From contig CAKZOD010000061.1 in assembly GCA_937136055.1 (NCBI GenBank), positions 1 to 64,000 on the forward strand: a DNA stretch of 64,000 bases, read 5' to 3'. Positions 47,585-56,914 of this stretch are shown here, one piece after another. Positions within the stretch are counted from its first letter, which is position 1; the number at the start of each line of letters is the position of its first letter. Source of the DNA: an uncultured Oceanospirillaceae bacterium (GTDB lineage: Bacteria > Pseudomonadota > Gammaproteobacteria > Pseudomonadales > Balneatricaceae). The notes under the pieces are model-generated. The model worked only from the letters and a program-made list of their open reading frames with translations, was not told where the DNA came from and searched no databases. A program made the translations under genes and the position numbers.

Positions 47585-48406
47585 GTGACGTTTAAAAATA
47601 TTGGCCATCGATTGGCAATACTGCTCTATGTGATATTTGCCTTATTCCCCCTGTATTGGCTGTTAAAAATTTCAGTCACTCCCAATAAGCTGCTTTATAG
47701 TGAGGGTGTGCGTCTGTGGCCGAGTGAGTTTACTTGGCGTAACTTTGAATTAGTGATGACACAAAGTGAGTTTCCACTGTTTTTCGCGAACAGTTTAACG
47801 GTTTCATTTTCAACCGCGATTCTCACAACGCTGATAGCAACAGGGGCGGGTTATGCGTTTTCGCGTTTCAGTTTCAAAGGCAAGGTTGTCATAAGTGCCA
47901 TCTTATTGATCACTCAAATGTTTCCGCTAGTGATGGTATTAGCGCCTATTTACAAAATTATGGCGCCTATCGGGCTGACCAATAGTTTGTTGGGATTAGT
48001 GCTGATTTACACCGCGTTTAATGTGCCATTTGCCACTTTTTTGATGCAGTCCTTCTTTGATGGGATTCCTCAAGATTTAGAAGAATCTGCGATGGTTGAA
48101 GGGTGTACGCGTTTTGGTGCATTGCGAAGAGTCATTGTACCGCTAACTTTGCCAGGCATGGCTGCAACCTTAGGTTTTGTATTTACAGCGGCCTGGAGTG
48201 AGCTGTTATTTGCATTGATGTTAATTAGCGATAATAAGGTCAGTACTTTCCCCGTTGGATTGCTTAATTTTGTTTCAAAATTTGCAGTTGAGTGGGGGCA
48301 GATGATGGCAGCGGGGGTGATGGCATTGATTCCCGCTTGTTTGTTCTTCGCATTTATTCAACGGTATTTAGTACAAGGGTTAACCGCTGGTGCGGTAAAA
48401 GGATAG
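47585..48406 (+). CDS. ABC transporter permease, UgpE/MalG-like
   Basis: A 273-residue permease with a GTG start, fixed by GAGGAG seven bases upstream. The EAA loop is EESAMVEGCTRFGALRRVIVPLTLPG, and GYAFSRFSFKGK and AAWSELLFALML fit the second permease of sugar importers. About 90 bases separate it from the first permease. The ATPase follows after three bases. Confidence 0.92.
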   Translation: MTFKNIGHRLAILLYVIFALFPLYWLLKISVTPNKLLYSEGVRLWPSEFTWRNFELVMTQSEFPLFFANSLTVSFSTAILTTLIATGAGYAFSRFSFKGKVVISAILLITQMFPLVMVLAPIYKIMAPIGLTNSLLGLVLIYTAFNVPFATFLMQSFFDGIPQDLEESAMVEGCTRFGALRRVIVPLTLPGMAATLGFVFTAAWSELLFALMLISDNKVSTFPVGLLNFVSKFAVEWGQMMAAGVMALIPACLFFAFIQRYLVQGLTAGAVKG

Positions 48407-48409
48407 AGT

Positions 48410-49522
48410 ATGTCTGCAATTAAAATAAAAAAACTGCGTAAGCAATTTGGCAGTGTTGAAGTCTTAAAAGACATTAATATCGATATGCACGATGGAGAGT
48501 TTGTCATCCTAGTTGGTCCCTCAGGCTGTGGAAAATCAACCTTGTTGCGCACTATTGCCGGTCTAGAGACCGTGACGAGTGGCGATATTATGATTGGTGA
48601 TAGCCGAGTGAATGATTTAGCGCCAAAAGATCGGGATATATCGATGGTTTTTCAAAGCTATGCGCTCTATCCGCACATGAGTGTCGAGCGCAATATGGGA
48701 TTTAGTTTAGAGGTACAAAAGCGACCAGAACATGAAATCAGTACAGCGGTGAATAAGGCAGCACAAGTGTTAGGCTTAAGCCATTTACTCAAAAGAAAGC
48801 CGAAAGAACTTTCTGGTGGGCAGCGCCAGCGGGTGGCAATGGGAAGGGCGATTGTGCGCCAGCCGAAAGTGTTTTTATTTGACGAACCCTTATCTAATTT
48901 AGATGCTCAGCTGCGTGTGCAAATGCGTTTAGAGATAAAGTCGCTACATCAAAAACTGGCGACAACTATCGTCTATGTAACCCACGATCAAGTTGAGGCA
49001 ATGACATTGGCAGATCGCATTGTGGTTCTCAACGAAGGAATTATTCAGCAAGTTGGGGCGCCTCTGGAAATTTATGACAAACCTGCCAATTTATTTGTTG
49101 CCAGCTTTATGGGCGCGCCGTCGATGAACTTTTTCGATGCACAAATAGCAGAGAAAGCAGGAGCGAAAATACTGCGTTGCACCTCTGGAACTGAGTTAAC
49201 GCTAGGAAGTGGCTATCAACATCTTGAAAAGGGTATGCAGGTAACCTGCGGGATACGCCCAGAGCATTGTGAAATAGTCGACGCAGAGTATCAAGGCTGC
49301 GCGAGTGCAACGGTGAATGTAGTCGAACCAACGGGCATTAGTGAACAGTTATACTTTGATTTTGAAGGGGGTAATTTCTGTATTTACTCCATGGAGCGTA
49401 CCGGATTAAACAATCGCGATAGTATTAATTTTACTATGGATACACAACAGATCCATTTGTTTGACATGCAAACGACATTGCGAATAGCCAATGAAGTTTC
49501 TCAGGTGAAAACGGCGGTTTAG
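48410..49522 (+). CDS. ABC transporter ATP-binding protein, UgpC/MalK type
   Basis: A 370-residue ATPase with Walker A GPSGCGKST, MVFQSYALYPHMSVERN, LSGGQRQR, Walker B KVFLFDEPLSNLD, VTHDQVEAMT and a TOBE tail with CGIRPEHCEIV. It completes importer three. It resembles the 36060 ATPase more than the 29968 one in its signature (GQRQR rather than GQQQR). Confidence 0.94.
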   Translation: MSAIKIKKLRKQFGSVEVLKDINIDMHDGEFVILVGPSGCGKSTLLRTIAGLETVTSGDIMIGDSRVNDLAPKDRDISMVFQSYALYPHMSVERNMGFSLEVQKRPEHEISTAVNKAAQVLGLSHLLKRKPKELSGGQRQRVAMGRAIVRQPKVFLFDEPLSNLDAQLRVQMRLEIKSLHQKLATTIVYVTHDQVEAMTLADRIVVLNEGIIQQVGAPLEIYDKPANLFVASFMGAPSMNFFDAQIAEKAGAKILRCTSGTELTLGSGYQHLEKGMQVTCGIRPEHCEIVDAEYQGCASATVNVVEPTGISEQLYFDFEGGNFCIYSMERTGLNNRDSINFTMDTQQIHLFDMQTTLRIANEVSQVKTAV

Positions 49523-49549
49523 AAAAATAGCAGTGAGTTTTAAAACAAG

Positions 49550-49609
49550 ACGCATCTGACTTTTGAAGCTAATGATTAATCAGCTAAGGTCATTTGTGAT
49601 GCGTTTTTT
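49550..49609. terminator. Possible bidirectional terminator between importer three and amidase genes
   Basis: ACGCATC (49550-49556) can pair with GATGCGT (49598-49604), extended inside by GAC/GTC, and a TTTTT run follows. An inner palindrome TGATTAATCA (49573-49582) lies in the large loop. The loop is long, so the call is tentative. Confidence 0.4.
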
Positions 49610-49630
49610 CAAGACATTTAACAAAGAGTG

Positions 49631-51073
49631 TTAGTCACAATGACTCACGTGGTGCTTTGGAGTTCTTTGTTGCCAATTTACTTGTTGTTCAAGTTGTGCA
49701 GAAAGTTGCAGCAATAGATCATCTTTACCAAAACCTGCGATAAATTGACTGCCAATGGGAAGCCCACAATCACTCATTTGTAAGGGTAAAGAAATGGCAG
49801 GGTTACCGGCACAATTAAAGAGAGCGGTGAAGGTCTCAACACTTTCTAATTGTTTAAAAACGCCGGGCATTGTTAAGCCCTCTTCGTTGGGGTTAAAAGT
49901 GCCTACCGGTGTTGGCAAGGTGGTAGTAGTTGGCGTTAAAAGAATATCGTATTGTTCAAAAAAGCTCGCAATTTGGCGGCTTATTTGTTCATACACAGAC
50001 ATGCTGTGTACAAATTGCGCACCGCTGATTTGCCTGCCGTATTCATAGAGAGCAAAAGTCCCTGTTTGCAAATTTTCCAAGCTTGGGGTGCTATCAAATG
50101 CGTGGGTGATTCGTTGGATATTATCGTAAATATGCACAGACCAAATGATTTTTTGTGCCGTTAAAAACTCTTCATAATTGAATGAAGGAGTGGCGTATTC
50201 AACATGGTGGCCGAGCTGTTCACACAGTTTTGCCGACCTTTTTGTGCCATCAATCATCGCTTGGTCGCTAGGGGAGGGTGACCAAGAATGAGTGGTTAGT
50301 GCAATACGCAGTGGCTTCAAGGGGTTTAGCTGTGCATCACTAAACAGCTGATGGGGTTTTGGCATTTGATAGTAGTCGCCAATAACTGGGCCGTTAACGA
50401 TATCCAATAACAAGCTGCAATCGCGTATGCTGCGTGTTATTACAAAAGGACAGTATAACCCGTTATAACCCGATGCAGAGCCTGGAGCACAAGATACGCG
50501 ACCACGAGAGGGCTTTAAACCAACAAGGCCGCAGTAGGCTGCCGGTGTACGAATAGCGCCTCCTCCATCGGTGGCATGTGCAAAAGGCACAAAGCCTGCA
50601 GCAACCGCTGCTGCTGCGCCGCCGCTTGAACCCGCTGTTGATAGGTTGAGGTCCCAAGGGTTACGAGTTATACCAAAAGCTTGTGACTCAGTGGCAGCTG
50701 CAATACCAAACTCTGAAGAATGCGTACGCCCTAAATTTACCACACCAGATTTTTTCAATTGATGCCAGATGTGGCTATCTTGAGAAGCGACATACTCTTT
50801 CATTAATGGGCTGCCGTACTCAGCTCTAATGCCTTTAGCAATAGGCGTGTCTTTTAACAGAGTAGGCACACCCGATAATGGTGTGAGATAAGAGGTTAAT
50901 TTGAGCTGATCAGGTGCAGGCTGATAGCTTTCAACAATAGCGTTTATGGTTGGGTTTAGTTTCTCAATACCCAGCATAGCAACATCTGCTAATTCTTGTG
51001 CCGATACTTCGTTATGACTAACTAGTGATGAGAGAGCGATAGCATCATATTGTACGTATTCTTTTAATTTCAT
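49631..51073 (-). CDS. Amidase-signature family protein lacking the nucleophilic serine
   Basis: This 480-residue protein is of the amidase-signature fold. The Lys of the triad is K74 (GVPTLLKDTP) and the cis-Ser is S149 (STAGSSGGAAAA). At the nucleophile position the family has GGS-I-R; here the stretch is TDGGGAIRTPAAYCG, with Ala173 encoded by GCT. Spacing from the cis-Ser is the usual 24 residues. The rest (GLVGLKPSRGRVS, LLTPTTTTLPTPVG, FTALFNCAGNPAISLPL) is well kept. It may be inactive on amides or have another role. It converges with importer three. Confidence 0.85.
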   Translation of the reverse strand: MKLKEYVQYDAIALSSLVSHNEVSAQELADVAMLGIEKLNPTINAIVESYQPAPDQLKLTSYLTPLSGVPTLLKDTPIAKGIRAEYGSPLMKEYVASQDSHIWHQLKKSGVVNLGRTHSSEFGIAAATESQAFGITRNPWDLNLSTAGSSGGAAAAVAAGFVPFAHATDGGGAIRTPAAYCGLVGLKPSRGRVSCAPGSASGYNGLYCPFVITRSIRDCSLLLDIVNGPVIGDYYQMPKPHQLFSDAQLNPLKPLRIALTTHSWSPSPSDQAMIDGTKRSAKLCEQLGHHVEYATPSFNYEEFLTAQKIIWSVHIYDNIQRITHAFDSTPSLENLQTGTFALYEYGRQISGAQFVHSMSVYEQISRQIASFFEQYDILLTPTTTTLPTPVGTFNPNEEGLTMPGVFKQLESVETFTALFNCAGNPAISLPLQMSDCGLPIGSQFIAGFGKDDLLLQLSAQLEQQVNWQQRTPKHHVSHCD

Positions 51074-51826
51074 TTTGCGTACTCATTGTAGCTCGATTGG
51101 GTGTTGCTCATTGAGTAAAAAAAGCAGTTTACTGTCAAAGTAATGAGCGCCAATACCGATTTTTGATTATCACTGAAAATTATTGAAATCATGAATTAAC
51201 GATAGATTTATCTAAAAACAAAGTAAAGTTTAAATCGTTTAGAGGCATCTTTGATGTAAAAGAGCTGCAACACAGATAGAAAGTATTGCGGATTATTCTG
51301 TAGTTTCTAGAAGTTTAGTGATTTGCCGCGAAATTTGAGCCTTTTTGGTGCACGGATAAAAGTCTCTCGATACTTGCTTAGTGGGGTAAATAGAGCAAAC
51401 AAGGCATCAGTTTAGCTCTACCGGCCCCTAATGTGCTGCTTGATTGTATTTTTATTGTCATTTTAAAGAGACGTTTGCGGGAGGTTTTTCTGTTTCATGC
51501 AGGTTGAAAAGTAACCTAAGCAGATGATTTGCATATTTTTGTAAAGTATCAGTTAATCGATGGACTCATTGGAAAAGCTGAGATGGCACAATAAAATGAG
51601 TGCAAAATGCGTTATAATTTTATGACTATCGAACGGCTTATCTCTAATTCAGTGTTTAAGTAGTTTGTCATCTGTTCAGTTTATTGAGTAAATACAGGAT
51701 TGTGTCACCGGTTACCAAAAGTGATGATTAGTCACCTAACCGGACTCTGTTCCATGGACACTTCAAGAAATCACTTGAAGTGTATTGTAAGGATAAAACT
51801 GCGCTTTATTTTTTGTGGGGTGGTTT
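51074..51826. other. Intergenic region upstream of a chemoreceptor
   Basis: I see no gene in this gap of about 750 bp. A TATAAT hexamer lies at 51613-51618, without a clear -35 partner. The last 125 bases contain nested inverted repeats (51702-51783), listed separately. Confidence 0.4.
51702..51783 (+). promoter_or_regulatory. Structured 5' leader with mutually exclusive pairings
   Basis: CCGGTTA (51708-51714) pairs with TAACCGG (51737-51743), with inner GTGA/TCAC. GTGTC (51702-51706) can close this domain by pairing with GACAC (51757-51761). The same GACAC bases overlap the 5' arm of a perfect 10-bp hairpin, ACACTTCAAG (51758-51767) with CTTGAAGTGT (51774-51783). The two pairings exclude each other, which resembles an RNA switch. 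No known riboswitch class was recognised. Confidence 0.45.
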
Positions 51827-53824
51827 ATGTCATTGAATTTTTCCGTAGCAATTAAAACAATTGCAGGTTTTGTATTGCTCGCCATCGTCATTATTGTAGT
51901 TGGCGGAGGAGGCCTTAGCGGCATTGATGACTTGAATCATCAAGTACAGAAAATCACCGATAAAAACATCCCCCAGCTATCTTCTCGCTTTGAGCAGAGC
52001 TTGACGGTCTCCCAAGCAAACGAAGCGCTTTTGGTTTACTTACAAAGTGATGATGAAGATAAAATGAAGCAACAAATTGCCCAATTTGAAGCGCACTTCA
52101 AGCAATTTGAAAATATCGTTCAAGCTGAGCAGTCCAGCCAGAGTATCGCTCAAGAAACAGCGCAAGAGCAATCAGAAGTTGCGCAAGTGAAGGATTCGTT
52201 TAATGCTTACTACCAACATGCAAGCAAACTTATCGCGCACCACAAAACGCAATTGGCATTAGAGTATCAAATCACTGATGAGCTTCAAAAAGTACAAACT
52301 AACTTAGAGACAATTAATAAGTTTAGTGAAAAAATCAGTGGGTTGATTCGCAACAATAAGCCGGCGACACAAGCGTTAAGGAAATTGATAGCCTCGTCAA
52401 ATCAAGTGCGCATCGCATTTCGCCAATATCAACTTAATGGTGATATAGAGCGTTTGCAGACACAAGGCAATCGTTTACGTAACCAAATCCAGCAAGAGTT
52501 TGACGCATTTCTTAAATTGGAAGCGAAAGCTAAATTCTTAAAGCAACATATTGATAAGTTAATTTCTCTTATTCAGGCCGATGAAGGCTTGCTGCAAAGT
52601 TATGCCACTTTAGATGCATTGGAAAAAGAAATAGATGTGCAAATGGCGGCGGCTTTTTCAAAGCTTGCGATAACTCAAAGCAATTCTCAGGTATTGATTG
52701 ATCAAGCGATAGCAGGGGCGCAGCAAAGTAGAGAGCAAAGTAACGATGTTTTTTCAACCACTCGAACTTTGATACTCATTTTGATTTTCGTAGCACTTAT
52801 TATTGCGTGTGCCACAGGCTTTGGCGTTTATACGGCTATTCAAAAACCGCTGCGCAGAATTAGCAAGCAACTTAAAGTGCTAGGCGCGGGTGATATGTCA
52901 GTACAATTTGATGAAAAGCGTAATGATGAGTTTGGGCATCTTGGGCATGATTTAAACTTACTTGTACAAAACTTGCGTACTTTACTACAACAGATTGTTG
53001 ATAAATCGACAGAGCTGGAAGATACCGCTAAAACAAACACACAAATAAGCTTTGATACAACAGCGTCCATGCAGCAGCAAGGTAAACAGTTAATAGCGAC
53101 GTCTCATTCAGCAGATCTTCTCAAACAAAGTGTTGAGAGTGTGGCGCAACAAGTTAGCGCAACCCTTGATGCGGTTACCGTCTGCCAAGAGTTAACAGAG
53201 CAAGCTGATAATCATGTCAACCAAACCAGTGGCAGTATTACATCACAAGCACAAGAGATTGCGAGTGTGGTTGAGCAATCTAAACAATTGGAAAAGAACA
53301 GCCAGCAAATTGATACTATCTTAGTCACGATTAACGCCATTGCTGAGCAAACTAATTTGTTAGCATTAAATGCTGCAATTGAGGCGGCAAGAGCAGGGGA
53401 ACACGGTCGCGGATTCGCCGTTGTGGCGGATGAAGTAAGAGCGTTGGCGAGTCGTACACAGAACTCAACAGCAGAGATTCAAAGCACGGTTGAGCAAATG
53501 AAAAGCCAAATTGCGACGGTATCTACATCCTTGCAATCTACTCATTCAAAGGCAGTGGGTTGTGTCGATTTAGCGAATGCCTCTGGGGAGTCGCTAAATG
53601 AGCTACAAAATGCTATCTCAGCTATTCAGCAAATGAGCACCGATATAAACGCAGTGACTCAACAGCAATTTGCAACGGTACTAGAAGTTAATCAGCACAT
53701 TGAAGTGATTAACGGAGTTGCCGAGCAAACAGCTAAAAGTGCTAAAGAGGCGGAAAGCAGCAGTAATCAGTTATTAGAAATCTCCAAGGTACAGCATAAT
53801 TTAACTAATAAATTTAGCTTTTAA
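51827..53824 (+). CDS. Methyl-accepting chemotaxis protein with long helical sensor
   Basis: A 665-residue chemoreceptor. TM1 is at about 9-30. The periplasmic region of about 280 residues is predicted all-helical and rich in Gln, Glu and Lys, like four-helix-bundle or helical-bimodular sensors. TM2 is at about 316-338, followed by HAMP and the signalling hairpin [20 protein letters not shown] with [17 protein letters not shown]. The ATG at 51827 follows GGGGTGG and is preferred over a GTG at 51815. A terminator follows. The ligand is unknown. Confidence 0.93.
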   Translation: MSLNFSVAIKTIAGFVLLAIVIIVVGGGGLSGIDDLNHQVQKITDKNIPQLSSRFEQSLTVSQANEALLVYLQSDDEDKMKQQIAQFEAHFKQFENIVQAEQSSQSIAQETAQEQSEVAQVKDSFNAYYQHASKLIAHHKTQLALEYQITDELQKVQTNLETINKFSEKISGLIRNNKPATQALRKLIASSNQVRIAFRQYQLNGDIERLQTQGNRLRNQIQQEFDAFLKLEAKAKFLKQHIDKLISLIQADEGLLQSYATLDALEKEIDVQMAAAFSKLAITQSNSQVLIDQAIAGAQQSREQSNDVFSTTRTLILILIFVALIIACATGFGVYTAIQKPLRRISKQLKVLGAGDMSVQFDEKRNDEFGHLGHDLNLLVQNLRTLLQQIVDKSTELEDTAKTNTQISFDTTASMQQQGKQLIATSHSADLLKQSVESVAQQVSATLDAVTVCQELTEQADNHVNQTSGSITSQAQEIASVVEQSKQLEKNSQQIDTILVTINAIAEQTNLLALNAAIEAARAGEHGRGFAVVADEVRALASRTQNSTAEIQSTVEQMKSQIATVSTSLQSTHSKAVGCVDLANASGESLNELQNAISAIQQMSTDINAVTQQQFATVLEVNQHIEVINGVAEQTAKSAKEAESSSNQLLEISKVQHNLTNKFSF

Positions 53825-53832
53825 ATAGAGTG

Positions 53833-53862
53833 AGCCAATGGTCTATGATCATTGGCTTTTTT
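53833..53862 (+). terminator. Rho-independent terminator of the chemoreceptor gene
   Basis: A perfect 8-bp stem AGCCAATG/CATTGGCT with a nine-base loop is followed by a run of T, starting eight bases after the stop codon. Confidence 0.85.
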
Positions 53863-54040
53863 GACACTTTCTATTTTCCTCAACCTTATCCCTTGCCCTT
53901 TATCTTTCGACATATTTAATTGTCACAGCGCACAACTTGCTCGCTACTCTGTTACGCTTCATTCCCAGTAGATATCTAAATATTGTATATTATCTATGAT
54001 TAATGGTTTTATATATCAATTATTTTAGTGAGGCGTTGTG

Positions 54041-54457
54041 ATGATAGAAACTTATCGAGGTATTGTTTACCCAAGCCAGTTAGATCATATGGGGCACATG
54101 AATGTACAGTGGTATACCTCCAAATTCGATGAGGGAACATGGCATTTGTTTTCATTATTGGGTATCACTAATGAGTATATAAAATCGCAAAACCGAGGCA
54201 TGGCAGCGCTGGAGCAAAATATTAAATACAGCGCTGAAGGTTTTGCGGGGGATTTGTTAGTTGTTCGCAGTCAGCTTTTAGAAGTGAATTCTAAAACTTT
54301 GAAGTTTCAACATATTATGTATAACACAGAAACTGAAAAGGAAATGGCGCGCTCAACTTTAGTGGCTGCACATTTAGATCGCGTGGCGCGCAGAGCTTGT
54401 GAGATCCCTCCTCAGATAGTTAATCAATGTAATGCAATGATGGCTCGTCAAGGTTAA
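54041..54457 (+). CDS. Acyl-CoA thioesterase-like hotdog protein (4HBT)
   Basis: A 138-residue single hotdog-fold protein. PSQLDHMGHMNVQWYTSKFDEG matches the catalytic Asp region of YbgC/4HBT thioesterases, followed by MAALEQNIKYSAEGFAGDLLVVRS. It would hydrolyse a short- or medium-chain acyl-CoA. The start is taken at the ATG after GTG because AGTGAGG has the better spacing to it. It stands alone, and the substrate is open. Confidence 0.85.
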   Translation: MIETYRGIVYPSQLDHMGHMNVQWYTSKFDEGTWHLFSLLGITNEYIKSQNRGMAALEQNIKYSAEGFAGDLLVVRSQLLEVNSKTLKFQHIMYNTETEKEMARSTLVAAHLDRVARRACEIPPQIVNQCNAMMARQG

Positions 54458-54583
54458 TCCATATAAAAGATTAGTCCCGATAAATTGAGCCTTAAAAAAT
54501 ATTGAAAAAAACGAGGTTGAGTGAATCTAAAGCGCATTTAATCGAGTATTTATAGCAAGAACTTACTACTCGGAGCGCAATTT

Positions 54584-55138
54584 ATGACAGCAAGGCTAAT
54601 GATGAAACTCAAAGCAGTTTCACTCAGAGGATTAAACAAAGCTAAATGGGTGCTTGCCCACAGCTTGGCAATCACATTGTTTTCAATGTTGAGCATGAAC
54701 GCCAATGCATTGGAACTAGGAGTGCAAGCGCCTGATTTTGAAATGAAAACCTTTTCTGGTGAGACATTTAAACTGTCTGATTATCGGGGTAAAAAACCAG
54801 TCTACTTGGTTTTTTGGGCAACCTGGTGTCCTATCTGCAAAGCTGAGATTCCTAATATTAAGAAAATTCATACCCAACTGGGTGACAAGGTTGAAATGCT
54901 TGCAATCAATGTTGGTTTTGAAGATACCTTGGAAAAAGCTAAAGCCTATCAAAAAGAGCATCAACTCCCTTATGCGGTAGCATTTGATGAGAATACTGTT
55001 CTGACAAAACGTTACGGTGTGGTTGGAACACCTTGGCAGGTAGTCATCGATATTAATGGGACCGTACGTTATTTTAGTAATAATACACCCGTTGATATAG
55101 CGGATCATTTGGATTCATTACTTCAAAAAAATGGCTAA
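54584..55138 (+). CDS. TlpA/ResA-type thiol-disulfide oxidoreductase
   Basis: The 184-residue protein has an N-terminal signal or anchor (about 18-45, ending near NANA-LE). An AhpC-TSA/Redoxin-type domain follows, with VQAPDFEMKTFSG, the active site WATWCPICKAEI (CPIC) and the cis-proline loop GVVGTPWQVVID. It acts in the periplasm on disulfides, for instance in cytochrome c maturation or protein repair. GGAG eight bases upstream supports the ATG at 54584. No partner gene sits next to it. Confidence 0.9.
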   Translation: MTARLMMKLKAVSLRGLNKAKWVLAHSLAITLFSMLSMNANALELGVQAPDFEMKTFSGETFKLSDYRGKKPVYLVFWATWCPICKAEIPNIKKIHTQLGDKVEMLAINVGFEDTLEKAKAYQKEHQLPYAVAFDENTVLTKRYGVVGTPWQVVIDINGTVRYFSNNTPVDIADHLDSLLQKNG

Positions 55139-55394
55139 TAAGGAGCTTCTTTAATTTATCTATTAGGGTTGAACACCTGCTGGATTAAGAGCGTTGTACG
55201 TTAATTCTTGTTAGTTTTTTTAGCGTAATTTGGTTGCTAAATATATGTGAGATATATATTATTTTGCAAAAAAGCGCTCTTATATTTAAAATATTATATA
55301 TGATTTTTTTAATGGCTTTGTTATGCATTCGAAGAGAAAAATTTTTAAAATAGAGGTGAGCGGCACATACACTTAGGCGAATTATAGGTATCAA

Positions 55395-56129
55395 ATGAAG
55401 TTTTTTCTCCGCAGTTTGTTTCTCATTAGTTTATTTTCTACTGCTGCTTTTGCCAAAACAATGACGTTCAATATCTCAAAAAATGGCTTCCCTCCTTACA
55501 CCATTAAAAATTCCGGTGAAGCCGTTAGCGGGATATTTGTTGAGGTGATTCAACAGATTGCTCAATCTTACGGGCACGACATTGAAGTGATTAGTTTGCC
55601 GCGTAAACGTGTTACTAGCATGATGTTGAACGAACAGGTTGATCTCACAGTGGCTGCAATTGAATGGATTAAAAACGCGGACGACTTTATATTTACCGAT
55701 GGTATTCTCGATAGCCGCGATGTGCTTTTTTCACTGCGCAAAGATCCTTTACTGTTTAGTAAGTTAGAAGATCTCTATGGCAATTCTCTCTCAACGCACT
55801 TAGGTTACTACTACCCATTTCTCAATGCTGCGTTTGTCTCACAAAAAATCTTGAGAAGAGATGCACTCTCTTTTGAATCGATGTTTAAGTTAGCTCTATC
55901 AAATCGCACTGATGCAGTCGTTATGAATCGTGATGTTGGCTTGTGGATGATCAAAAACAACCCCGAATTTCAAGGCCAATTCATATCTTCAGACAAAGCA
56001 ATCAACACCTTCAAGCTGCGCTTAATGTTCAATAAAAAGTGGCAACCTTTCGTCAATAAATTTAATGAAAAGTTAGCCCTGATGCGCGAAAGTGGTGAGC
56101 TACGTAAAATTATATTAAGCTATCGATAG
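55395..56129 (+). CDS. Periplasmic solute-binding protein (amino-acid/SBP_bac_3-like)
   Basis: A 244-residue protein with the signal peptide MKFFLRSLFLISLFSTAAFA. A family 3 binding fold follows: FNISKNGFPPYTIKNSGEAVSGIFVEVIQ, then VDLTVAAIEWIKNADDFIFTDG and LALMRESGELRKIILSY at the end. There are no permease genes beside it, so it may be an orphan binding protein or a sensor partner. The ligand is unknown. Confidence 0.85.
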   Translation: MKFFLRSLFLISLFSTAAFAKTMTFNISKNGFPPYTIKNSGEAVSGIFVEVIQQIAQSYGHDIEVISLPRKRVTSMMLNEQVDLTVAAIEWIKNADDFIFTDGILDSRDVLFSLRKDPLLFSKLEDLYGNSLSTHLGYYYPFLNAAFVSQKILRRDALSFESMFKLALSNRTDAVVMNRDVGLWMIKNNPEFQGQFISSDKAINTFKLRLMFNKKWQPFVNKFNEKLALMRESGELRKIILSYR

Positions 56130-56275
56130 TGAAAGTTCTTTTTATTCAAAGAATGCACAAGGCGTTTGCTTAAACCCTCAGCCAATATCAAGGTAATAGA
56201 GAAGCCTGTTTTCTCATTATGCCATAGCAATAACAGCCTGCATTCTTGTTGATTATCAAAGGGATGGATATAGCG

Positions 56276-56821
56276 ATGGATGTTGAGGCACATAGCACGA
56301 CAGATAGAGTGCAAAATATTTACCTTTTGACAAAGCGGCTGATTGTAATGACAGCAATCTCGCTTATCTTCTTCGCTGCTATATTTGCTTTCAGTTACTT
56401 CTTTAATCAGCGCTTTATGATGACGTGGGCAGGTTTTGTTTGCGGTATTATTGGTGGATTCGTGAGTATTCAACAACGTATTAAACGGGTTTCTCAAGAA
56501 GAGCTGGAGCTACTGACTAAATCTTGGTTTCAAATACTTTTAGTGCCTATTTTTGGCGGAGTATTTGCATTAGTGTTATACGTATTGTTTTTGTCCGGCA
56601 TAATCTCTGGCAATATGTTTCCTCAATTCCATATTCCCGAACCTATTAATGGTATACCCGATAACCAATTTATGCTGTCGCTGTTTACTGAAACTTATCC
56701 CAAAACGGGGCAGGATTTCGCTAAGTTCTTATTTTGGTCATTTGTTGCTGGTTTCTCTGAGCGTTTCGTGCCGCAAATTATTACTCAAATTAGTGATAAA
56801 GCAGGCGGTTTGAAGAAGTAA
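56276..56821 (+). CDS. Hypothetical inner-membrane protein
   Basis: The protein has about 181 residues with three or four hydrophobic helices: LIVMTAISLIFFAAIFAFSY, MTWAGFVCGIIGGFVSI, ILLVPIFGGVFALVLYVLFL and possibly FLFWSFVAGFSE near the end. The loop RIKRVSQEELELLTKSW is amphipathic. Starts at 56246 (TTG), 56264 and 56276 are possible; the last has the better ribosome spacing. I do not recognise a named function. The C-terminal FVAGFSERFVPQII motif occurs in uncharacterised membrane proteins. Confidence 0.65.
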   Translation: MDVEAHSTTDRVQNIYLLTKRLIVMTAISLIFFAAIFAFSYFFNQRFMMTWAGFVCGIIGGFVSIQQRIKRVSQEELELLTKSWFQILLVPIFGGVFALVLYVLFLSGIISGNMFPQFHIPEPINGIPDNQFMLSLFTETYPKTGQDFAKFLFWSFVAGFSERFVPQIITQISDKAGGLKK

Positions 56822-56914
56822 TAAGGCGGTGTTTTTCATACGATTTTCTAATAAATATTAATACGTCGATAAAATTTACACAGCACAAGCTTTGCACAAT
56901 AATGTACTTATCAA

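Noticed and set aside
51702..51783. Cyclic-di-GMP riboswitch before the chemoreceptor
   Set aside because: The conserved cores of the known classes are not visible, so it is reported only as an unassigned structured leader.
56120..56497. 125-aa minus-strand ORF
   Set aside because: It lies antisense to the 56276 membrane-protein gene and the gap before it. Its His/Cys/Asn-rich translation resembles no protein.
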